A stretch of 11,477 nt of DNA from the NCBI GenBank assembly GCA_027578815.1, contig JANBTH010000776.1:1-11477 (forward strand), given 5' to 3'. The notes under the pieces are model-generated. The model searched no databases. It was not told the DNA's origin and was given only the letters and a program-made list of their open reading frames with translations. Shown piece by piece: positions 1 to 7,432 of the stretch. How positions within the stretch are numbered: the stretch's first letter is position 1; every line of letters begins with the position of its first letter. Source of the stretch: Coemansia sp. RSA 1804. Its lineage: Eukaryota; Kickxellomycota; Kickxellomycetes; Kickxellales; Kickxellaceae. The translations under genes and the position numbers were made by a program.

Positions 1-204
1 TTAGTGTATTCAGCCGCATATAGCCGACCAATATGGAAATGGGTACTTGTCTTCAATAGATAATTGAGCAACAAACAACATTTAAAGTCAAGAGAAAAAG
101 AAAATACAGAGCCACATTGAAAAACAAGCATGCTCCATTTTTTGCAAAACAAAAAAAGTAAAACAAGGTAAAAATAAATAAATAAAAAGTCTAACTGCAA
201 CGTG

Positions 205-261
205 TGTGCGCCATCTTCAGACTTGTGGAGGCGTGTTTTTACTCCAGATAGATGGCGCACA
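205..261. repeat. 12-bp perfect inverted repeat, potential stem-loop
   Basis: TGTGCGCCATCT at 205-216 is the exact reverse complement of AGATGGCGCACA at 250-261, separated by 33 nt. Inside the loop, TGGAG (226-230) can pair with CTCCA (243-247), giving a two-tier hairpin. The GC-rich arms stand out from the AT-rich surroundings. Confidence 0.8.
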
Positions 262-1282
262 ATTAATTATTTACAAATGACAACAATCCTACTGCCAGTT
301 TGGCTTTATGGTAACATTGAAAGAATTGAAATGATTTGGATAAGGAAAAAACACATTGCTATTTCCTAGCTTTGTTCCCTTGCGTTGTAGATTGTGACGT
401 TATTATATGATGTGTCTGTGGAGGAAAATTAGCCGGAAATGGCGCATGTTTGGTATACCATCCACCATATTCTTCAAGCCACAATATATACATGGCCAAA
501 ATATTCTCAATGCACTATAAAATCCCAAAAAAAAACATGAAATGCTTAGCCATTTCAGCAACAAAAAACAAGATAATCAATTGCAAGTAAAATAGCAATT
601 GCAGCCATGTCAATATAAAGAGCGTTTACTGGTGGTTATATCCGGATTTTCAGCGGCTAGGTGATTTTTGGCCATGTTTTGATACCCTAGATAATATGGA
701 ATCGATGGTTAGAGGCGAGTTGAGCTAGACAAAACAGCTTTAGTGAGATTTTGGCATTTGAAAAGCGTCACTGAATAGAAACAACGGTATGTCCCACAGA
801 ATAAGTAAAGAAAGAGCTGTGACTTTTTGAAATAGGAACATGTTGTGTAGTTATTAAATGGATGTGCTTGTGTCTGCATTTAGTAATTGAAAATATGTGA
901 CCATGTATTTTATTCTTATTCACTTGCTGGTGTGAATATATTTTTTATTTTATCTCTATCTTTTATTGTAGCAACACGGGAAAAGATAAATGAGTATTAT
1001 TGTTGGTTAGCGTGGGTGTGGGATTATAGTCATTTCTAAGTTTGCTCATCCTCAGCAACACAGCACCTGAGTCTGATTCTAGAACATTCACCACTATACA
1101 GGGAATATAGCCACCGATGCATATGGGTCATATAATGCTGCTTGACTTTTTCTACGGCCCAGGGTCAGAAAAAAAACCCAACAGATAGTCGTATGCGTGG
1201 ATGTTAGAGAAGTGGGTACTTTTTTCCTATGTATGCTATTATTATTTATTTTGCACAAATTGAAAAAGCACCATAGTTTATA

Positions 1283-1312
1283 GTATACTGCAAAAATCCA
1301 TTAGCAGTATAC
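1283..1312. repeat. 9-bp inverted repeat with 12-nt loop
   Basis: GTATACTGC (1283-1291) faces GCAGTATAC (1304-1312). Allowing one mismatch, the arms extend to 12 bp, from ATAGTATACTGC at 1280 to GCAGTATACGAT ending at 1315. It lies in non-coding DNA and no function is known. Confidence 0.75.
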
Positions 1313-1498
1313 GATACGCAAGATGAATTATCCCCATTATCCCTCATTCTTGTGTATCATTTGCCTCGTTTTTTCTGTGATGAGCAAAATGTAAACAATT
1401 AACGAAAAAACCAAAAAATAAAAAAGGCCCAGGTGTGGGTTTGGGGTCCATGGACAGACAAAAAAAGTAAAGGTGGCTTGTGGTGTTAATGGCAAAAA

Positions 1499-1516
1499 CA
1501 ACAACAACAACAACAA
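1499..1516 (+). repeat. (CAA)6 microsatellite
   Basis: Six perfect CAA units occur within a longer A-rich stretch of intergenic DNA. Confidence 0.9.
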
Positions 1517-1683
1517 AAAGAAAAAAGGTACGTGTGTGGGGGAGGAAATGGGTGTAGTATAGCGCTGTTTTGTTTTATTTTATTTTTTATCTGAATCCAT
1601 TACCCACAGTAGTTCCCTCTTCTCCCTTCCCTTGCTTCTCATCCAAAAAGGAAAGCAACTTTGCGGGTATTTGGATGCTTGAC

Positions 1684-1748
1684 GAGAGGGAGAGAGAGAA
1701 AGAGAAAAGGGGGAGAGGAGAGAGAAAAAGGAGGAAGAAGAGGAGGGA
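1684..1748 (+). repeat. 65-nt uninterrupted purine (GA-rich) tract
   Basis: Every base from 1684 to 1748 is A or G, with GAGAG and AGGAGG runs. A pyrimidine-rich stretch lies shortly upstream (about 1612-1640), and a shorter purine-rich run follows at about 1814-1839. Such tracts can adopt triplex (H-DNA) structures or bind GA-recognising factors. The peptides predicted here (Arg/Glu/Lys-rich on +, Ser/Leu/Phe-rich on -) follow from this composition and are not evidence of a gene. Confidence 0.85.
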
Positions 1749-1749
1749 T

Positions 1750-3269
1750 ACAAATTGACCCTGAACACCGCCACTTGCATATGCGTTGTTTCTTGATATC
1801 CATTGTCTGACCAAAGAAGAAGAAGGAGAAAAAAGAAATGGCCATGAAAAGGAACCATTCATTATATTGTGTGCAAGGGAGACAGACGCATGTATAGTGG
1901 TGGATTCCAGATACTGAGAACATCGTCAATGCCTAATTTTTATTTTAGACCCTACATTTGACGGATTTGTTTTATGTGGGAATTGAGACCACATATCCGG
2001 AACATGTTAATATGAGAGTATTTTTGGTGAGTGAATCAGCAACAATTAGATTCCTCCCTTCTTTTTCTGTCTGTGCACGGCTGGATGGGTTGGCAGTTGG
2101 GCTAGAGGAAATGCAGGCGAAAAGGATGATGCGGCGCAGAGGAGACTACTGTTTACATGTACTTTTTTTGCCGAATCCCAATTGCTCCATCTCTGACATA
2201 TTTTTTATTTATTTATTTTTGCAAGATATAACTGTCTTTTTTGGTTCCTTTCATTCTTGACTTGCAACATCTGCAATGCACATACAGATAAGAAATGCAT
2301 GCAAGTATTTGATGTGGAATTTATTGGTTTCTTATTTACAAGATCGTGGGCGGGTGGGATAGGTTGGCAAATAATAGTAGGATGTGGCCGTGGGCAGCAG
2401 AAAAGAAAGTAGTAGGCAGTACATCGCATTGCCAGACAGTAGCGGCAGCAGACGTAATTGTTGCGGTAGCAACGTAATGGTTACGCCGCGCGTGGCGGAG
2501 TAAAAAAGTAAAAAAACCAGTACAGGATTTAATGATACACATCACATCCTATGCACGGCATTTTTAGATTATCGTTATTATTTTGGTAGTCAGAAGAAAA
2601 AACAAGATGAAGGGATAGGAGGAGAGATGATGCATCAATATGTTAGATGTGCAACATTGATCCATGCTTCAAAGAAGCGAGGAATGTGTCGGGATAAATG
2701 TGCGGCATGGAGGGTGTGCCATTAAATTATAATGAATGGTGTGCAAGCTTGCCAGCCGCACATGTCCGTTCATTAGGCTCGCACAGCTCCGCCAAACGAC
2801 CTGGCTGTGTGAGCTTAATCAGGGAAGGGGGTGGGGATTCATTCGCACGGTGAAGAGGAGTGAGAATCCCTCGCACACATACAGCGTGTGGTTGGTTGGC
2901 AGTCTAGACGGCTGGCAATGCAAGCGGGGGAAGTCCGGTTTATGTCCATCCAGAGCCAACGCGCATCCTCCCGCCTTGCTTATTGCCTTTCACACATGCA
3001 CATTGTTCATCCCGAAGGCCTGGAAAGTTGCATGCGGCAAGGCATGGTGGTTTGCTTCGGCTACAAAGCGCTGACTTTTTTTTACTTGGAATTGGAATGC
3101 TGGGGAGGGAAGACCGGAGTCAGTCTGGCTGGCTGGCTGGCGGGATTCGGCAAAGGGGGAGGAGGGGTAGGCGCTTCCTTGCTTTCGCATCCAAGCAAGC
3201 AACCCACAGTCTTCAGTCTAGTCTGCCAGCTTCCCTACTTTCCTTACTTTTTTATGGCTCAGATATAAG
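1750..3269. other. Intergenic DNA, AT-rich changing to GC-rich, no supported gene
   Basis: Several short open frames exist, the longest of about 112-130 codons between 2736 and 3375. They overlap in different frames, start with non-ATG or unsupported codons and resemble no known domain. The composition shifts towards G/C from about 2740, perhaps marking the distal edge of the regulatory region. AGGGG motifs occur at 2826, 3154 and 3163. Confidence 0.5.
3126..3141 (+). repeat. (TGGC)4 microsatellite
   Basis: Four perfect TGGC units occur in the transition from AT-rich flank to GC-rich promoter. Two AGGGG pentamers follow shortly after, at 3154 and 3163. Confidence 0.85.
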
Positions 3270-3596
3270 CGTCCCTTTACTGCTCAGGCAGGTGAGAGGA
3301 GAGAGGAACAAAAGAAAGAAAGAAGGGCGTGTGGGTCTGCCATCTCAGCCCAGCCCAGCCAATAACAAGGCATGAGAGAGGAAAGAAGGAGAAAGCAGGG
3401 GCAGCGGGGGGGACTGGCTACCCACCCGCCTTTTTATTGCTTTTCCCGCTGCGCACCGCCACTCGGAGCGTGCCAATGGGAGCCGCCACCCTCAAGTCCG
3501 GCCGATGCACCGCGCATCGTGGCCCTCGGGCTGGCAACCCACAGCCGCCGCCTCCCCCTCTCTTGAATCCGTCGTTCGTTGCACGGCTTTTCTGCA

Positions 3597-3632
3597 GGCA
3601 CAGGCATGGGCATAAGCATGGGCATGGGCGCA
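3597..3632 (+). repeat. Degenerate GGCATG hexamer array (6 units)
   Basis: Six consecutive hexamers read GGCACA, GGCATG, GGCATA, AGCATG, GGCATG, GGCGCA. It lies in the GC-rich upstream region, about 875 nt before the start codon. No function is evident. Confidence 0.75.
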
Positions 3633-3800
3633 AAAGCGCGCAGAGCGCATACAGTGCCGAGGAGCGCTTGCGCATTTACTATGCTTTTTGCGATGCTTTA
3701 TCCTCGGCTTGTCCCCGATGTTTGCTTCTCGGCTGCAGAGTTATAGCATACAGCAGCAGCGCCAGCCAGAAAAGGAAAGAAGCAGAAAGAAAAGCGAGGA

Positions 3801-3830
3801 GGGGAGGGGAGGGGGGATTGCAGGGAGGGG
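3801..3830 (+). promoter_or_regulatory. G-run cluster, potential G-quadruplex with tandem AGGGG motifs
   Basis: Five runs of G (lengths 4, 4, 6, 3 and 4) are separated by spacers of 1, 1, 6 and 1 nt. This satisfies the usual G3+N1-7 quadruplex pattern on the coding strand. Four AGGGG pentamers begin at 3800, 3805, 3810 and 3826. It lies about 680 nt upstream of the start codon. Confidence 0.6.
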
Positions 3831-4156
3831 CAACGGTGTATGCCGAGCTTAGCGCCCAGCACCAGCATCAGCATCATCAGCAGTCCTTCTTCCACAAGCC
3901 TGGCCTTCCAGCAAATGCCATGCGCGTGGGTTGGATTGGGTTGGCGCTGGCCTTTCACTGTCGGGCGCAGATTACTTCACTTTATTTTCTATTTTGCTTT
4001 TTATTTGCTGCTGCTGCCGCTGCTGCCTGGTCGCGATAATCTTTCTTCTTTCTTGCACGCTCGGGCTCCCCTGCCTCCCCTTCCCGCCTCAACCCGCCCG
4101 CCCGGCTGGGGCTGCACATAAATAAATACCAAAGTTCCTGGCCGTTCCTCTCTACG

Positions 4157-4228
4157 CTTTGCCTTCGCCTCTCCCCTTCTCTTTGCTTTTGCTTCTCCTC
4201 TCCTCTGTGCTTGTGCCTTTCCCCCCTT
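4157..4228 (+). repeat. Three imperfect 24-bp C/T-rich tandem units
   Basis: The units are 4157-4180, 4181-4204 and 4205-4228, each beginning CTTTGC or CTGTGC. Units 1 and 2 differ at 5 of 24 positions, all C/T transitions; units 2 and 3 differ at 7. The block ends 48 nt before the TATA box, and units 1 and 3 each contain a CCCCT. It could be a promoter element or a minisatellite. Confidence 0.75.
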
Positions 4229-4276
4229 GGTCTGAAAACCAAACCCTTTCTGCAGAGCATAGCTAGCCAGCCTTCC

Positions 4277-4283
4277 TATAAAA
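4277..4283 (+). promoter_or_regulatory. TATA box (TATAAAA) of the zinc-finger gene
   Basis: A perfect TATAAAA lies 224 nt upstream of the start codon, directly after a long C/T-rich block, an arrangement common at fungal promoters. No ATG occurs between it and 4507. Transcription would plausibly begin some tens of bases downstream, around 4310-4340, but the exact start cannot be read from the sequence. Confidence 0.6.
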
Positions 4284-4506
4284 CACCCATTACTTGACTT
4301 TCTCCATTCATCACCAACCCACTCCGCTGAGAACAGCATCTGTACCTGTATCTGTATCAGTGCCCGTCCTTTGACACTGAACGCATTAAAAAAGCAGTCT
4401 GCTGTTTCATTATCATTATCTCACAAATCAAAATATTATCCTCCTTTTTTATTCTGTGCGTGCTGCCAGTCTGTGTACAATACAACAACAAAAGAGACCG
4501 CTGATA
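4284..4506 (+). promoter_or_regulatory. Transcription start region and ATG-free 5' leader
   Basis: This stretch of about 220 nt holds no ATG in any frame, so a scanning ribosome would reach 4507 first. It includes a short repeat of three CTGTA-containing hexamers (4340-4357), A-rich stretches and a CAA-rich segment just before the start codon. No upstream open reading frame with an ATG is possible here. No convincing leader intron was seen. Confidence 0.55.
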
Positions 4507-5763
4507 ATGTCGTCCTCCTCGCCTGCCTCACCTGGCCCAGTAGCCGGCGTCCCAGCCGCTGCAGTGCCAATGCCAGCATCAGCACCAGTGAATGTCAATG
4601 CCAATGGCAATGGCTACTACGCTGGCAGTGTGCGCTCCACACCGGGATTCGCCACCAGAACACCAGTGCATCTGGGTCTGTCTGGCCACTCCGGCATCGC
4701 AGCTCCGCGCAGAGCGGCTCCATCGCTGTCGATCAGAACCGCCGATGGCAGCCGTGTTAGCATTCTCAACGACTGCGACGATGCTGAGGCCGATCATTGC
4801 GCTGCCGCTGGCGGCAGCCTTTCCGCCGACCACAAGCGCTGTGCTTCGGTGCCCGGCATCTCCGCCAGCGCTGCATCAGCTGGCGCCAGCCCCTTCCGCG
4901 CCCAATCCACGCCGGGCGCTGCCACGCCGCAGCACCAGCAGCGCTACCAGCAACAGCCATCGGTGCTGCCGTCGCTGACTACGCTTGTGCAGGCGGTGCA
5001 CATGGTTTCGTCTGCTGCTCCAGCGACTATGAAGCGGAGCATCAGCTCCAGCTCCGGCGTCGGTCACGCCCATAGCCACATTGGCAATAGCAACAACAAC
5101 AACCGCAGCTGCTACCCGTGCAACACCAGCGCGTCGCATTCTCCTGTGCCGATGTCTGCTCCGCCTGTTGCTTCATCTACACCGATGCCAGCCTACGCGT
5201 CGGCCGCCCCTGCCGGCACAAAAAGCACAGGAAAGCGCAAGTACAAGTGCGTGTTTGGCGGCTGCGGCAAGGCCTTCACCACAAGCGGCCATCTTGCGCG
5301 GCACCAGCGCATCCACACCGGAGAGAAGAACTTTCCGTGTCTTTTTCTCGGATGCTCAAGCCGCTTTTCGCGCCAGGACAACATGATGCAGCACTACCGC
5401 ACGCATCTTTCCACAAAGTCGCGTCGCAACGCCAGTCCGCGCAAGGTTGTGTTTGTCGAGCAGCAGAGCGACCATCCGTATCGCGCTGCCCACGGCCTCT
5501 ACGCCGCCCAGCAGGTCTATTCGGGCTCCCACCCAATCCAGCACCACCAGCAGCACAGCCCTTATGGGCCGCCGCCTCACCGCTCGCCTGCTGCCCACCA
5601 GTCACGTGGAATGGCTGCTTCTGCCTCTGGCTCTGGCGCGCCTTCTGCTGCCAGCAGCCACAAGGCGTCCGCGCACTACGGTTTGCCGCCAGTGCACATG
5701 CACGCTGCCATTCCAAAGCAGTCGCCAACCGTCGCTCATTCAGGCGCAATGTCCTTCTACTGA
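4507..5763 (+). CDS. C2H2 zinc-finger transcription factor, NRG1/NRG2-type (418 aa, intronless)
   Basis: Predicted nuclear DNA-binding regulator. Two adjacent C2H2 fingers lie at about residues 246-301, with ligands C248, C253, H266, H270 and C278, C283, H296, H300. They are joined by a TGEKNF linker and followed by QHYRTHL. The helix signatures TTSGHLARH and SRQDNMMQH are those I associate with yeast Nrg1/Nrg2, which repress glucose- and stress-controlled genes through Tup1-Ssn6; the same role here is inferred. The rest is low complexity: a Ser/Ala/Pro-rich N-terminus, a Gln-rich patch (142-150), an Asn run (196-199) and a His/Pro/Gln/Ser-rich tail of about 118 residues. Islands resembling functional motifs are SRVSILNDCDD (82-92) and VLPSLTTLVQAVHMV (153-167). 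Basic runs at 243-247 and 304-313 may serve as nuclear-localisation signals. The ATG at 4507 is the first after the TATA box and has A at -3; an upstream in-frame GTG at 4456 is not credible for a nuclear gene. The stop is TGA. Family placement is less certain than the gene call. Confidence 0.95.
   Translation: MSSSSPASPGPVAGVPAAAVPMPASAPVNVNANGNGYYAGSVRSTPGFATRTPVHLGLSGHSGIAAPRRAAPSLSIRTADGSRVSILNDCDDAEADHCAAAGGSLSADHKRCASVPGISASAASAGASPFRAQSTPGAATPQHQQRYQQQPSVLPSLTTLVQAVHMVSSAAPATMKRSISSSSGVGHAHSHIGNSNNNNRSCYPCNTSASHSPVPMSAPPVASSTPMPAYASAAPAGTKSTGKRKYKCVFGGCGKAFTTSGHLARHQRIHTGEKNFPCLFLGCSSRFSRQDNMMQHYRTHLSTKSRRNASPRKVVFVEQQSDHPYRAAHGLYAAQQVYSGSHPIQHHQQHSPYGPPPHRSPAAHQSRGMAASASGSGAPSAASSHKASAHYGLPPVHMHAAIPKQSPTVAHSGAMSFY
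5248..5406 (+). other. Two-finger C2H2 DNA-binding domain
   Basis: This segment encodes residues 248-300. Both fingers are C-X4-C-X12-H-X3-H, with the conserved Phe (F257, F287) and Leu/Met (L263, M293) core positions present. Helix contact residues are T259(-1), H262(3), R265(6) in finger 1 and R289(-1), N292(3), Q295(6) in finger 2. General C2H2 recognition rules predict that finger 1 reads GGN and finger 2 reads NAG, giving NAGGGN on one strand and a CCCT core on the other. That agrees with the C-rich and AGGG-type sites known for Nrg1-family repressors. All zinc ligands are intact, so the domain should fold. Confidence 0.93.
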
Positions 5764-5893
5764 CTTGCTCTCTTTTCTTCCTCTCCTTTTCTCATATGCT
5801 CTTTTCTCTTTCTAGCGATGCACACGGCCTAACGCTGCTTGTTGCTCTCTTGTCGTCATTTGTAAATTTTAATGCCAACCCAACTCACAAACT

Positions 5894-5904
5894 CCCCCCC
5901 CCCC
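5894..5904 (+). repeat. Poly-C run (11 nt)
   Basis: Eleven consecutive C lie 131 nt downstream of the stop codon, in the likely 3' untranslated region. The length of such a run may vary between strains or be prone to sequencing error. Confidence 0.9.
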
Positions 5905-6396
5905 GAGGCCCTCTTCTCTTATGATGCAGAAGCACACGTGGTCCAGGAGCCAAGCCAACCTCTTATCCGAGATGGGGGACGGTGGCAGATACGCCAGTAA
6001 TCACAGATACGCGTATGCGAGGGAAAAGGAAGGTGTGATATGTCTTGTCCCCTTTCACAAAACAAGCTGCAGTCTTTTTTTTCTTTTTTTGCGTGAATCC
6101 AAAGGAAAGCAGGAGGAGAAGGAGAAACGAGCCAAGCATCAGGCAGGCGCAGATGCAAGAGCCACAGAGTGATTCCCCGCATTACATGAAGGCCCATGAT
6201 ACTCGTCTAATCGGAGACAGAGTGCGGAAAACAAAGAAGCGAAAAGCATAGCAAAGCAAAGCAAAGAAAACACGCGGCCCGCAAGGTTTTACTCTTTTGT
6301 TGTTTTTTGCAAGACCGACATTAGCTGTATGTTAAACCGCACCGAATGGAACATCCCTCCCTCCCACCATCTATATACATATACAAAGAATGAATA

Positions 6397-6420
6397 AAAC
6401 AAACAAACAAACAAACAAAC
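6397..6420 (+). repeat. (AAAC)6 microsatellite
   Basis: Six perfect AAAC units overlap the end of an AATAAA hexamer (6393-6398). On the opposite strand they create a spurious Phe-Val-Cys-Leu repeat peptide. Confidence 0.9.
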
Positions 6421-7185
6421 AGCCCCTCCAGATCCACATATATCCAAGATACTATTATATACAAGTCACCATGCCGTGCCAGTAAAAATAGTAAATTACA
6501 CATGGGAGAGAGTGCGAACACAAGGGTCCCCTATCCATCCCAGTAAAATAAAAACTGATCTGACCTCGCAACACTCACACATGTAAAAAAGCATGCCTTG
6601 TACATAACGATGAATATATATAAAAAAGCAACTTTCGATCCTGTTTTTAATTGCATAAACCGAATTCTGACGATGGGATGGTATACAGCGAGAAACCAGA
6701 GGAGAAAATACGTAAAAATAAAAAGTCAGCAAGCAATGGATAGAAAGAAAAATTCAAAGTAGAGAAAAAAAGCAGGTACCTTCCCTTTCTTTTTGCATCC
6801 TGCATTAAAAAAGGTATCTTGCATTTAACGGAAATAGAGCACATTTTATGTGAATAGATCGCCTCCCTGCATATGGGAAAAAAGAAAGAAAGAAAGAAAA
6901 GACAAGGGTAAGTGGATTTACGTTTCTTTTTAAAAGTAAAAAAGAACTGCCAGTAAGGGAGTGTATATACGGAAAAGACATGCGATTTTTTCCCATGTAT
7001 GGTTTAGCGTGTGTAAAATGCAAAAATGAATAAAAATTGTTCAATTATTGATGCCGAATTGTCAGTGACGAGGTGCTAGTCAAGAAATTTGTTCCCGTCT
7101 TTCTTTATTTTTAGCTTCACTTTTGGTTTGTTGAAATAAAAAATCGACGGATCTTTACTTTTCTTTCTCTCACTGTTCTACGCAT

Positions 7186-7198
7186 GCGCATTATGCGC
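7186..7198. repeat. Odd-length palindrome GCGCAT-T-ATGCGC
   Basis: Two perfect 6-bp arms surround a single central T. The site overlaps a second palindrome, CGCATGCG (7181-7188). It is a GC-rich island in AT-rich DNA and resembles a dimer binding site, but nothing identifies a factor. Confidence 0.75.
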
Positions 7199-7432
7199 TT
7201 GTGGATCTCAATCTAAAGTATGCCATATGTGCATCCTTTTGAAAAAGACGATCTCCGAAAGCTGAAAGGAGGATTCCACATCTCTCACTATATCCTCGCC
7301 ATGCTTGTGCTGGTTGTAAAAATGAATAGAAGACATCTTGTAAAAGAGACAATTAAAAATGTCCTATCTTTTTAACTTTTTTGATTTTGCTGGTCTGCTG
7401 TACAGCAATCCTACATCTATTGTGTATTGTAG

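Larger units (their letters stand above)
1..1569. other. AT-rich intergenic DNA without a gene
   Basis: No reading frame of useful length is present on either strand, and no tRNA-like B box or other RNA gene was recognised. Contents: a 12-bp inverted repeat (205-261), a TGGTATACCA palindrome (451-460), a second inverted repeat (1283-1312), many A/T homopolymer runs and a (CAA)6 microsatellite. The left edge could include the 3' untranslated region of a gene outside the window, but nothing proves it. Confidence 0.6.
3270..4276 (+). promoter_or_regulatory. Long GC-rich upstream regulatory region
   Basis: About 1 kb ahead of the TATA box is GC-rich and dense in short repeats and candidate factor sites. 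It has a CAGCC triplication running into a CCAAT box (3346-3363), a degenerate hexamer array (3597-3632), a G-run cluster (3801-3830), a GCT/GCC trinucleotide run (4007-4027) and C/T repeats (4157-4228). The pentamer AGGGG or its complement CCCCT starts at 3397, 3555, 3800, 3805, 3810, 3826, 4068, 4077, 4173 and 4223. This matches both the yeast stress-response element and the predicted core of the encoded zinc fingers. Its role as promoter is inferred from position and composition. Confidence 0.5.
5764..7432. other. 3' untranslated region and AT-rich intergenic DNA
   Basis: Directly after the stop comes a pyrimidine-rich stretch ending in TTTCTAG (to 5815), then a run of 11 C (5894-5904). 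A CACGTG box lies at 5935-5940. Simple repeats follow: (GCAAA)3 at 6251-6265, (AAAC)6 at 6397-6420 and (GAAA)4 at 6884-6899. AATAAA at 6393-6398 is the first clear polyadenylation-like hexamer, but the true mRNA end is unknown. Short open frames here are in low-complexity DNA and are not convincing. Confidence 0.5.

Noticed and set aside
1580..1929. Several - strand frames rich in Ser, Leu and Phe
   Set aside because: They arise from the long purine tract and its flanks. Three overlapping frames are open at once, which indicates composition rather than coding.
2736..3375. Overlapping + strand frames of 112-130 codons
   Set aside because: They lie in different frames over the same DNA, lack recognisable domains and cross simple repeats such as (TGGC)4.
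4001..4339. - strand frame with a repeated Arg/Gly/Glu/Ala/Lys pattern
   Set aside because: The peptide repeat is only the translation of the 24-bp C/T tandem units in the promoter.
4456..4506. 17-codon upstream extension of the zinc-finger protein from a GTG
   Set aside because: GTG starts are not expected for a fungal nuclear gene. The ATG at 4507 is the first in the leader and has A at -3.
5276..5749. 157-codon - strand frame opposite the zinc-finger gene
   Set aside because: Antisense shadow of the coding frame, with no domain of its own.
5118..5924. 268-codon + strand frame overlapping the zinc-finger gene
   Set aside because: It is a shadow in another frame of GC-rich coding DNA. The real frame contains intact C2H2 fingers.
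6321..6521. - strand frame with a repeated Phe-Val-Cys-Leu pattern
   Set aside because: It is a translation of the (AAAC)6 microsatellite.
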